This document shows positions 52,068-59,535 of a stretch of DNA of 64,000 nt, piece after piece. How positions within the stretch are numbered: position 1 is the stretch's first letter; every line of letters starts with the position of its first letter. This DNA is from Prevotella communis (GTDB lineage Bacteria; Bacteroidota; Bacteroidia; Bacteroidales; Bacteroidaceae), in contig NZ_CP091792.1 in assembly GCF_022024115.1 (NCBI RefSeq), positions 1,240,001-1,304,000 on the forward strand. Reading direction: 5' to 3'. The position numbers and the translations under genes are program-made. The notes under the pieces are model-generated. The model saw only the letters and a list, made by a program, of their open reading frames with translations, had not been told where the DNA came from and ran no database searches.

Positions 52068-54292
52068 GGTAAGAATGGTAGGTCTTTCTCAACTGTCTGA
52101 TTCTTAGCAGATTCTGATGGCGAATTGGAGATGGTGCGTTGTGACTCATTCGAATCCATAATATAGAGTTTGTAGTAACGCCCCATGGTTTTTCGCTCGG
52201 CATGAAAACCAAGAGACTTCATGACCAAAGCAACACTACGGGAGGTGATGGGCTGGTGGTTATAGGATATCATCTGGGCGATAGTGGCAGCGTTGAGATA
52301 CTTGAAGGGTTCACCAGGACGAGGCTTGCGGAAACGGTCACGGATGAACTGTTCCTCGTCGGACACGATGCGGAAATTCTCGTTCTGATGCTGCATGCGC
52401 TCCTCATCAGCTTTATCGAACCAATAAGTAAAGCCATCGTAATACTCATCACGCAACTGCGCATAGAGTTGTTCGTAGTTAAAGTCCCATACCCGTGGGT
52501 TGTCGATATTTGCCACGCGGAAACAGAGCCAACGTCGGTTGCCTGTCTTGTCCGTCAGGAAATGCTCCTGATTACCCGTGGCACAGAGTGATGCCAGCCG
52601 GTGCTTGGTCATGACAAACTTATCGTAAGGTCTGCGCACCTTCAACGTGACCTTGGTCGATAAAGACTTCAGTTCGGCATTATCACGATCCTTGAACATG
52701 TCAATCTCCTCAATCTCCACCAGACAGTTCTCGACCAGGGCTATCTGGTCATCCTTCTGCGAGAAGGAGTTGCTTGAATTCTCCAGATAGTAGGGACGCA
52801 ACGTAGGTGGTAGCAGATAGCGGAAGAAGGTGGTCTTGTATACACCCTGAGGCCCGATGAGCGTGAGGATAGTCTCATTACAGATATCATCACTGAGCCA
52901 GTCGGCCATGGTAGCCACCAGCCACTTGTGGAGTGCCCACAGAAAGAGTTCCTGGGCTTCCTCTGGCTTCTGCCCCTCCTGTACCGGGTCAATATGCACA
53001 TGAGCGGCCAACTGACTGACACGGTCCACTTTATCCCATGTTGGTAACTGACGCACATAGTCGCGCACCGGATGAATACGATGCGCATAGTCGCTCATCA
53101 GCATATCCTTCAGATCCGATTTCAGGACACGTTTCCCTGTATCAGCAGCCATACGGCGGCGCAGACTGCATATATCACTGTCTTCCAACGATTTCCATTC
53201 TCCGTTATTCTCCGTATAGGAAGTCTGGTCGGATATCTGGTTATAGGTAACCTCCACTTTGTTGCTGCTGAGCCACTTTACGATATCTGGCAGCGTAATC
53301 ATGGACACCTCCTTTGGCCGGCCACCCTTATTCAACCGCCAACGACCATGCTCGTCCTGCCTGTTCTGGTACACCCAGTGGATGATGCTCTCGCGCTGCT
53401 TTTGGTCGTAGTCGCACCAGTTTTGTGCTGCCCATGCCAGCACCTCTTCCTTTGGCACACCGAAATGGTTGAACAGATGAGTGGCATGCATCACGTAATG
53501 ATGATGAGTGCCAGGCCCGTAGGTGATATCGCGTTTCGCGAGCATCAGTTCGATGACAGCCCAGGCTGCATCAACCTCGGCATGATGAGTGCCCACAGGG
53601 TCGTCCTTTCGACGCTTGCCTGATTCTGTGTCAGCTGCCGTGTTAGCTGCCGCAGCCTCGTCGTCGGTGATGATGAAGGGCTCAGCGTTGAGGTTTAATA
53701 CAGCATCCGCATCATGGGCAATACCACTGAGACGGGTGATGTCGCCACACAGTCCGTCGTAGGCCACGCCACAAAGTTCTGCATAGTATTGGTTGCCCTT
53801 CCTGTAGGCCGCCCGGTAAAGAATGCCGTTCTCAGGAGGCATCCCTTGTTCGTCTTCGTAACAGAAGATAATCCGGAATCCCTCACCACTGATGGTACGG
53901 TATGCCAGGACGGTGTGGGGATCTGCAATAATCTTCTGGAACATCGTGTTCATGGCGGTAGCAAATTTTTCACTATTTACTTTTACCTTTTCACTTACAA
54001 CGTGGTCGATATCACAGATAGAAAGTCCTGTCACACGCGTGACGTGGGTGGTCTGTCTGCCTACGCCGTTGAGTAGAACCGCCACAGAGAAGGCTGGCAT
54101 CATGGCATTCTTCACCTTTTTGTTGGCTTCTTTGCGCGTGATGGTCATTGCAAGATTACGGTAGAGTTCTGTTTTCTGTGCTACGCTCTGGTCGTTTTTT
54201 ATCCACCATAGCACCGTGTTAAGGTTTATTGGTTTACTCTCGTAGGAACTCAGATTATTGAAAATACTTACTTTAATGTCTTGAAGGTTCAT
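52064..54292 (-). CDS. VirE/VapE-type P-loop protein with VirE_N domain
   Basis: A 742-residue protein. The N-terminal part (about 45-200) is the BT4734/VirE_N type, with SICDIDH at 91-97 and YRTISGEGFRIIF at 131-143, resembling a primase-like fold. The C-terminal part (about 380-640) is a superfamily-3-like ATPase: Walker A GPQGVYKT at 480-487, Walker B CLVEIEEID at 523-531, sensor ATGNQ at 571-575 and arginine GNRRW. VapE-type proteins act in replication of phage satellites and islands. It is preceded by a 104-residue gene and followed by DUF4248, HU, smalltalk and amidase genes. Residues 100-111 are encoded by a dispersed repeat. Confidence 0.88.
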   Translation of the reverse strand: MNLQDIKVSIFNNLSSYESKPINLNTVLWWIKNDQSVAQKTELYRNLAMTITRKEANKKVKNAMMPAFSVAVLLNGVGRQTTHVTRVTGLSICDIDHVVSEKVKVNSEKFATAMNTMFQKIIADPHTVLAYRTISGEGFRIIFCYEDEQGMPPENGILYRAAYRKGNQYYAELCGVAYDGLCGDITRLSGIAHDADAVLNLNAEPFIITDDEAAAANTAADTESGKRRKDDPVGTHHAEVDAAWAVIELMLAKRDITYGPGTHHHYVMHATHLFNHFGVPKEEVLAWAAQNWCDYDQKQRESIIHWVYQNRQDEHGRWRLNKGGRPKEVSMITLPDIVKWLSSNKVEVTYNQISDQTSYTENNGEWKSLEDSDICSLRRRMAADTGKRVLKSDLKDMLMSDYAHRIHPVRDYVRQLPTWDKVDRVSQLAAHVHIDPVQEGQKPEEAQELFLWALHKWLVATMADWLSDDICNETILTLIGPQGVYKTTFFRYLLPPTLRPYYLENSSNSFSQKDDQIALVENCLVEIEEIDMFKDRDNAELKSLSTKVTLKVRRPYDKFVMTKHRLASLCATGNQEHFLTDKTGNRRWLCFRVANIDNPRVWDFNYEQLYAQLRDEYYDGFTYWFDKADEERMQHQNENFRIVSDEEQFIRDRFRKPRPGEPFKYLNAATIAQMISYNHQPITSRSVALVMKSLGFHAERKTMGRYYKLYIMDSNESQRTISNSPSESAKNQTVEKDLPFLP
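53961..53994 (-). repeat. GTGAAAA/GGTAAAAG repeat inside the virE-like gene
   Basis: The minus strand reads GTGAAAAGGTAAAAG, then GTGAAAAATTTGC. These modules also occur at 30381-30447 (GTGAAAAATTTGC) and 59496-59533 (AAAAGGTAAAAG). It stays in frame and encodes SEKVKVNSEKFA. Confidence 0.6.
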
Positions 54293-54350
54293 AGTCTAAA
54301 AATGGTTTGTATATCAAGTGGTTACTGCATTTTATGGTGTCAAATGGAAA

Positions 54351-54665
54351 TCACGGAGGATCCATGCGGGATTTTCGCGTTTCCTGAACAATTTTATAAA
54401 AGTAGTCAATGAATTCTTCCATATCTTTCATGCACTCTTCGCGCCCTTGGTAATCCGCCTTTTTTTCTATAATTTTAAACATGTGCTCGGCACTGATGTT
54501 GTAGGGCTTGTCGGGGTTAAGCCATTTTCCGTTAATACCAGCCTTTTTAGTAATAAATGTAGTGAGGCCTCTTTTTCGCTTAATTTGTAAGAAAAGGAAA
54601 CTCAATAACTTACCTTCCAGTCCATCTCCCATAAGGTGGGTCGGACGGTTGTAAAAATGCTTCAT
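54351..54665 (-). CDS. 104-residue protein of the VirE cassette, unknown
   Basis: A 104-residue basic protein, MKHFYNRPTHLMGDGLEGKL at the N-terminus, with a helical C-terminal half rich in Glu, Lys and Met (EECMKDMEEFIDYFYKIVQ). No known motif is recognised. It lies 58 bp upstream of the virE-like gene on the same strand and downstream of a TAACTTTG element, so it is probably the first gene of the cassette. The 280 bp before trpS contain divergent promoters only. Confidence 0.7.
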   Translation of the reverse strand: MKHFYNRPTHLMGDGLEGKLLSFLFLQIKRKRGLTTFITKKAGINGKWLNPDKPYNISAEHMFKIIEKKADYQGREECMKDMEEFIDYFYKIVQETRKSRMDPP

Positions 54666-54718
54666 TTTTTTTGCTTTTTAAATTATTTATTATGCAAGTC
54701 TATCTGACCTTGCGCGTA

Positions 54719-54726
54719 CAAAGTTA
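54719..54726 (-). promoter_or_regulatory. -7 element of the VirE cassette
   Basis: TAACTTTG on the minus strand, 53 bp before the 104-residue gene. No exact TTTG at the usual distance. Confidence 0.55.
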
Positions 54727-54878
54727 CTACAGTTTGCAAGAAGTGTCTTGATGGCTATATCCGTCATAATACTTAAATAAATTAACATTTTTAACGGCGT
54801 ATAACATGCCTTTCGTTCAGAAACAATAATTAAAACAAGAAAAAAGGTCAGTCGTCGCAAATAAAAACGTCGTATTAA

Positions 54879-54910
54879 TTTGGTTTTTTGCTCACTTAAT
54901 CGTACCTTTG
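54879..54910 (+). promoter_or_regulatory. promoter of trpS
   Basis: TTTG at 54879-54882, a 20-bp spacer and TACCTTTG at 54903-54910; ATG 35 bp further on. Confidence 0.87.
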
Positions 54911-54945
54911 CACTCCAATAGAAACTAACACGTATAAAATTAAAT

Positions 54946-55992
54946 ATGGGAAAAGTGATTTTGACGGGCGACCGTCCTACTGGAAAACTGCACCTGGGCC
55001 ATTTCGTGGGCTCATTGCGTCGTCGTGTGGAACTGCAGAATGCTGGCGACTATGACAGAATGTTTGTGTTTATGGCCGATGTTCAGGCTCTCACAGATAA
55101 TGCTGACAACCCACAGAAAATTCGTAATAGCATCACGCAGGTGGCACTCGACTATCTGTCGGCCGGACTGGACCCCGAGAAATGTACACTGTTTATTCAG
55201 AGCCAGATTCCTGAGTTGGCCGAACTGACCACCTATCTGATGAACCTGATATCCGTGAGTCGCGTGCAGCGTAACCCTACGGTGAAGACCGAAATCAAGA
55301 TGCGCGGCTTTGAGGGCGAGAGCATCCCCTTGGGCTTCTTCTGCTATCCTGTGAGTCAGGCTGCCGATATCACTCTGTTTAAAGCCACCACAGTGCCTGC
55401 TGGTGAGGACCAGGAGCCTATGCTCGAGGTGACTCGCGAACTGGTGAACCGTTTTAATAATACCTACGGCCCCGTATTGGTAGAGCCCAATATCATGTTG
55501 CCCGAGAACCTCACTGCCCGTCGTCTGCCCGGTACAGACGGTAAGGAAAAGATGTCAAAGAGTCTGGGCAACTGTATCTACCTGTCAGACTCTGCCGACG
55601 AGGTGTGGCAGAAGGTACGCTCTATGTATACCGACCCCACGCACCTGAACGTCTCAGACCCGGGTCATGTGGAGGGTAACGCTGTGTTCACCTATCTGGA
55701 TGCCTTCTCTACCGACGAGGACTTCAAGAACTTCTGGCCTGAGTATCAGAATCTGGACGAACTGAAGGAGCACTATACCCGCGGTGGACTGGGCGATATG
55801 AAATGCAAGAAGTTCCTCAACGAGGTGCTCAACCAGTACCTGGAGCCCATGCGTCAGCGTCGTGCAGAACTGGAGAAGGATATCCCCGAGATCTACAATA
55901 TCCTGAAGAAGGGCACCGAGGCTGCCCGTGAGGTGGGTGCCCAGACCATGAGTGAGGTGCGTAAGGCTATGCAGATAGATTATTTTGGATAA
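54946..55992 (+). CDS. trpS: tryptophan--tRNA ligase
   Basis: A 348-residue class I aminoacyl-tRNA synthetase that charges tRNA(Trp). The HIGH-type motif is PTGKLHLGH at 11-19 and KMSKS is exact at 202-206. The sequence between them, including GDRPTG and SQAADITLF, is typical. Length fits the bacterial family (330-350). It has its own promoter, and uxaC follows after 36 bp without a visible promoter, so the two may share a transcript. Codon use is noticeably more GC-rich than in the cassette and glycosyltransferase genes. Confidence 0.97.
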   Translation: MGKVILTGDRPTGKLHLGHFVGSLRRRVELQNAGDYDRMFVFMADVQALTDNADNPQKIRNSITQVALDYLSAGLDPEKCTLFIQSQIPELAELTTYLMNLISVSRVQRNPTVKTEIKMRGFEGESIPLGFFCYPVSQAADITLFKATTVPAGEDQEPMLEVTRELVNRFNNTYGPVLVEPNIMLPENLTARRLPGTDGKEKMSKSLGNCIYLSDSADEVWQKVRSMYTDPTHLNVSDPGHVEGNAVFTYLDAFSTDEDFKNFWPEYQNLDELKEHYTRGGLGDMKCKKFLNEVLNQYLEPMRQRRAELEKDIPEIYNILKKGTEAAREVGAQTMSEVRKAMQIDYFG

Positions 55993-56028
55993 GATATAAT
56001 CCTATTAACCACTTAAAACATAAGATCA

Positions 56029-57435
56029 ATGAAACAATTCAATGACAAGAACTTCGTTCTGGAGACAGAAGTTGCCCAGGACCTGTATCACAACCACGCG
56101 GCTAAGATGCCGATTATCGACTATCACTGCCACCTGATTCCAGAGATGGTGGCCAACGATCATAAGTTTAAGAGCATCACAGAGCTGTGGCTTGGTGGTG
56201 ACCACTATAAGTGGCGTGCCATGCGTACCAATGGCGTGGATGAGAAATACTGCACCGGTAAGGATACCAGCGACTGGGAGAAGTTCGAGAAATGGGCCGA
56301 GACGGTGCCTTACACCTTCCGTAACCCCTTGTATCACTGGACACACCTGGAGCTGAAGACCGCTTTCGGCATTGAGAAGCAGTTGAGCCCCAAGACCGCC
56401 CGTGAGATCTTTGACGAGTGTAACGAAAAGCTGAAGCAGCCCGAGTTCTCTGCTCGTGGACTTATGAAACACTACAACGTAGAGTGTGTGTGTACCACCG
56501 ACGATCCCGTGGACGACCTGCACAACCATATTGAGTATGCCCGCCACAAGGCTGCTGACGATCCCATCATGATTCCTGCATGGCGTCCCGACAAGGCCAT
56601 GAACATCGAGAAACCCGAGTTCTCTAAATATGTGGAGCAGTTGGCTGAGGTCAGTGGTGTCAACATCGTGAAGTTTGCCGATATGGTAGATGCCCTGCAG
56701 AAGCGTCACGACTTCTTCGCTGAGAATGGCTGTAAGTTGTCTGACCACGGTATCGAGGAGTTCTATGATGAGGACTATACCGACTCACAGATTGAGACCA
56801 TCTTCGAGAAGGCTATGCGTGGACAGCAATTGTCACACATGGAGGTGCGCCAGTTTAAGAACTGCTTCCTGACCCGTATGGCAGAAATGGATGCCGAGGC
56901 CGACTGGACACAGCAGTTCCACTATGGTGCCATCCGCGATAATAACACCAAGATGTTCAATCAGTTAGGTCCTGATACTGGATTCGATTCTATAGGTGAG
57001 TTCAACACCGCCAAGGCTATGTCTAAGTTCCTCAACAAACTGAACATGGAAGACAAGCTCACGCGTACCATATTATATACACTGAACCCCTGTGCCAACG
57101 AGGTAATCGCTACCATGCTGGGTAACTTCCAGGGTGGTGAGCCCGGAAAGATCCAGTTCGGTTCAGGCTGGTGGTTCAACGACCAGATGGACGGTATGAT
57201 TAAGCAGATGAACGCCCTGTCAGTGCTGGGCCTGCTGAGTCGCTTCGTGGGTATGTTGACCGACTCACGTTCGTTCCTCTCATATCCTCGTCACGAATAC
57301 TTCCGCCGTATCCTCTGTAACCTGCTGGGTAACGACGTGGAGAAGGGACTGCTGCCCGATGATCGTGAGACCCTGGCTCGCATGGTTGAGGATATTTCCT
57401 ACAACAATGCTCGCAGATATTTCAAGTTCTATTGA
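56029..57435 (+). CDS. uxaC: uronate isomerase (glucuronate/galacturonate)
   Basis: A 468-residue amidohydrolase-superfamily enzyme that converts galacturonate to tagaturonate and glucuronate to fructuronate. Landmarks are DYHCHL with metal ligands His33 and His35, and the C-terminal LTDSRSFLSYPRHEYFRRILC, a UxaC signature. Length matches UxaC (about 470). It would process galacturonate released by the pectin locus at 6.7-29 kb, although the two are 27 kb apart. The rest of the pathway (uxaB, uxuA, kdgK, kdgA) is not in this window. A terminator follows. Confidence 0.96.
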   Translation: MKQFNDKNFVLETEVAQDLYHNHAAKMPIIDYHCHLIPEMVANDHKFKSITELWLGGDHYKWRAMRTNGVDEKYCTGKDTSDWEKFEKWAETVPYTFRNPLYHWTHLELKTAFGIEKQLSPKTAREIFDECNEKLKQPEFSARGLMKHYNVECVCTTDDPVDDLHNHIEYARHKAADDPIMIPAWRPDKAMNIEKPEFSKYVEQLAEVSGVNIVKFADMVDALQKRHDFFAENGCKLSDHGIEEFYDEDYTDSQIETIFEKAMRGQQLSHMEVRQFKNCFLTRMAEMDAEADWTQQFHYGAIRDNNTKMFNQLGPDTGFDSIGEFNTAKAMSKFLNKLNMEDKLTRTILYTLNPCANEVIATMLGNFQGGEPGKIQFGSGWWFNDQMDGMIKQMNALSVLGLLSRFVGMLTDSRSFLSYPRHEYFRRILCNLLGNDVEKGLLPDDRETLARMVEDISYNNARRYFKFY

Positions 57436-57444
57436 TAAAAATAG

Positions 57445-57476
57445 GGAGGGGTTTTCAAAAAACTCCTCCTTTTTTT
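57445..57476 (+). terminator. terminator of trpS-uxaC
   Basis: Arms 57445-57455 and 57459-57469 (11 bp with one G-U pair) and a 7-T run. Confidence 0.88.
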
Positions 57477-57505
57477 GCGTATGTCGAAAATAAGCAGTAA
57501 TTTTG
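57474..57505 (+). promoter_or_regulatory. promoter of the Wza-like gene
   Basis: TTTG at 57474-57477 (the last bases of the preceding terminator), a 20-bp spacer and TAATTTTG at 57498-57505. Confidence 0.8.
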
Positions 57506-57518
57506 CAGCCGAAATAAA

Positions 57519-58331
57519 ATGATTTTTAGAATGAAGCTTCTTAATAAAAGTCTTTTGTTGGTAATGGCAGTCGTTTTGCTTGCTGGTTGTGCAAGTCACA
57601 AACACGTTGCCTATTTCCAGAATTCAAACGAGGTTGATTTGTCTAAGTCACAGTATCTGTATGATGCCCGCATCATGCCAAAAGATCAGTTGACCATCAC
57701 GGTGAGCACTACCGATGACGAGGCTGCTGTGCCTTTCAACCTGACGGTGCCAACACCTTATACGGCCAATTCACGTAGTACCTATTCACAGGCAATGCTC
57801 CAGACCTACCTGGTAGATAATGAAGGTAATATCAACTATCCGGTGTTAGGACAGATTCATGTAGGTGGACTGACAAAGTCTGAGTGCGAGAAGATGATTC
57901 AGGAGAAAATCAAGCCCTTCATGGCTGCTGCTGAGAATCCCATCGTTACCGTACGTATGACGGGTTATCAGATTTCCGTGATTGGTGAGGTGGCACGTCC
58001 CGGTACGTTTACCGTGTCACGTGAGAAGATCTCTATCCTTGAGGCTTTGGCACAGGCTGGCGACCTGACCATCTACGGTCAGCGTAAGAATGTGCAGTTG
58101 ATACGTGAGGATGCTTCTGGCCAGAAGTCTATCCATACGTTCGACCTCACCGATGCCGACATCATCAATTCGCCGTATTTCTATTTGCAACAGAACGACG
58201 TGGTTTACGTGACGCCAAACAAGGTGAAAGCGCAGAACTCCAGCGTTGGTAGCATGACGACGCTTTGGTTCTCTGCAACGTCTATTCTTATTTCGTTGAC
58301 ATCGTTGCTTTACAACATATTAAAGAAATAA
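57519..58331 (+). CDS. Wza-like polysaccharide export lipoprotein
   Basis: A 270-residue outer-membrane lipoprotein with lipobox LLAGC (about Cys24). ATG 57531 (M5) is an alternative start. The Poly_export/BexD domain is at about 45-150 (YDARIMPKDQLTITV, NYPVLGQIHVGG), followed by an SLBB-type domain (ISVIGEVARPGTFTVSREKISILEALAQAGDL). The C-terminus has a hydrophobic helix (TLWFSATSILISLTSLLYNI), which in Wza-like proteins forms the outer-membrane pore. It has its own promoter and terminator and no Wzc or Wzx partner beside it. It may serve the glycan made at 38-50 kb. Confidence 0.9.
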   Translation: MIFRMKLLNKSLLLVMAVVLLAGCASHKHVAYFQNSNEVDLSKSQYLYDARIMPKDQLTITVSTTDDEAAVPFNLTVPTPYTANSRSTYSQAMLQTYLVDNEGNINYPVLGQIHVGGLTKSECEKMIQEKIKPFMAAAENPIVTVRMTGYQISVIGEVARPGTFTVSREKISILEALAQAGDLTIYGQRKNVQLIREDASGQKSIHTFDLTDADIINSPYFYLQQNDVVYVTPNKVKAQNSSVGSMTTLWFSATSILISLTSLLYNILKK

Positions 58332-58336
58332 CATAA

Positions 58337-58369
58337 AAAGGTTGGGGCATTTTTCCCCAATCTTTTTTT
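58337..58369 (+). terminator. terminator of the Wza-like gene
   Basis: Arms 58337-58347 and 58355-58365 (11 bp with one G-U pair) followed by T residues. Confidence 0.87.
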
Positions 58370-58415
58370 ATATCAACTAGACAGAAATAAAACATATATA
58401 TATAAACACAAGATA

Positions 58416-59495
58416 ATGAAAGCAGTAACACTTGTTCTTCAGGATGGAACAGAATTCAAAGGAAAGAGTTTTGGTTACGAGCGTCCAGTAGCTGGCGAAG
58501 TGGTTTTCAACACAGCTATGATGGGCTATCCCGAGAGTCTTACAGACCCCAGTTATGCAGGTCAGTTAATGGTACTCACTTATCCTCTGGTAGGCAACTA
58601 TGGCGTGCCTCCCTTCACGGTAGAGGATAATGGCATCGCTACCTTCATGGAGAGTGACCGCATCTATGCCTCGGCCATCATTGTGAGCGACTATTCTCAG
58701 GCTTACTCTCACTGGAATGCATGCGAGAGTCTGGGTGACTGGCTGAAGCGTGAGAAGGTGCCTGGCATCACTGGCATAGACACCCGCCAGTTGACCAAGG
58801 TGCTGCGCGAGCATGGTGTGATGATGGGTAAACTGGTGTTCGAGGGTATGGAAGATGCTGAGGATTCCGAGGGTGCTGACTATGGTTCCATCAACTGGGT
58901 AGAGCGTGTGTCGTGCAAGGATGTGATTCGCTACAACGAAGGTGCCGGTCGTAAGGTGGTGCTTGTGGACTGTGGCGTGAAGAACAATATCATCCGCTGC
59001 TTGATAAATCGTGGCGTAGAGGTGATCCGTGTGCCTTGGAACTACGACTACACGGATATGGCTTTCGACGGCCTGTTTCTGGCTAATGGTCCTGGCGACC
59101 CAGACAAGTGTGTGGATGCCGTGGAAATTCTGAAGAAACAGATGTCGCAGAGCCGCAAACCTATCTGTGGTATCTGTATGGGTAATCAGTTGCTGGCCAA
59201 GGCTGGTGGCGCCACTATCTACAAACTGAAGTATGGTCACCGCTCTCACAACCAGCCCGTGCGTGAGGTAGGCACCAACCGCTGCTATGTGACCTCGCAG
59301 AACCATGGTTATGCTGTAGATGCAACTACTCTGGGTAATGAGTGGCGTGAGCTCTTCGTGAATATGAACGATGGCTCTAACGAGGGTATCCGTCACCTGA
59401 CGCACCCCTGGTTCTCAAGCCAGTTCCACCCCGAGGCTTGTTCAGGTCCTGTAGACACAGAGTTTATGTTCGACCGTTTTATTGAGACACTCTAA
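58416..59495 (+). CDS. carA: carbamoyl-phosphate synthase small (glutaminase) subunit
   Basis: A 359-residue class I glutamine amidotransferase that supplies ammonia to CarB. The N-terminal CPSase small-subunit domain (1-150) begins with LVLQDGTEFKGKSFG. In the C-terminal GATase the nucleophile is Cys254 (CGICMGNQ), with His338 and Glu340 in FHPEACSG. The position after MG is Asn where E. coli has His. carB follows after a 40-bp repeat. I see no canonical promoter in the 46 bp between the upstream terminator and the ATG. Confidence 0.96.
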   Translation: MKAVTLVLQDGTEFKGKSFGYERPVAGEVVFNTAMMGYPESLTDPSYAGQLMVLTYPLVGNYGVPPFTVEDNGIATFMESDRIYASAIIVSDYSQAYSHWNACESLGDWLKREKVPGITGIDTRQLTKVLREHGVMMGKLVFEGMEDAEDSEGADYGSINWVERVSCKDVIRYNEGAGRKVVLVDCGVKNNIIRCLINRGVEVIRVPWNYDYTDMAFDGLFLANGPGDPDKCVDAVEILKKQMSQSRKPICGICMGNQLLAKAGGATIYKLKYGHRSHNQPVREVGTNRCYVTSQNHGYAVDATTLGNEWRELFVNMNDGSNEGIRHLTHPWFSSQFHPEACSGPVDTEFMFDRFIETL

Positions 59496-59533
59496 GAAAA
59501 GGTAAAAGGGTAAAAAGGTAAAAAAGAATAAGA
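59496..59533 (+). repeat. GGTAAAA short tandem repeat between carA and carB
   Basis: Three GGTAAAA-type units of slightly varying length with A-rich spacers, just before the carB ATG. It shares AAAAGGTAAAAG with the repeat inside the virE-like gene. Confidence 0.7.
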
Positions 59534-59535
59534 AG

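Noticed and set aside
51816..54665. VirE cassette as an integrated prophage or conjugative element
   Set aside because: No integrase, transposase, capsid, relaxase or tra genes and no flanking direct repeats at a tRNA are visible, so I describe it only as a cassette.
56026..56748. Long minus-strand open frame (240 residues) opposite uxaC
   Set aside because: It is the antisense shadow of a clear uronate isomerase, with low-complexity Val/Leu/His composition and no promoter.
58566..59405. Long minus-strand open frame (279 residues) opposite carA
   Set aside because: It lies wholly inside carA in antisense, is rich in His/Val/Thr as expected from the complement, and has no family motifs.
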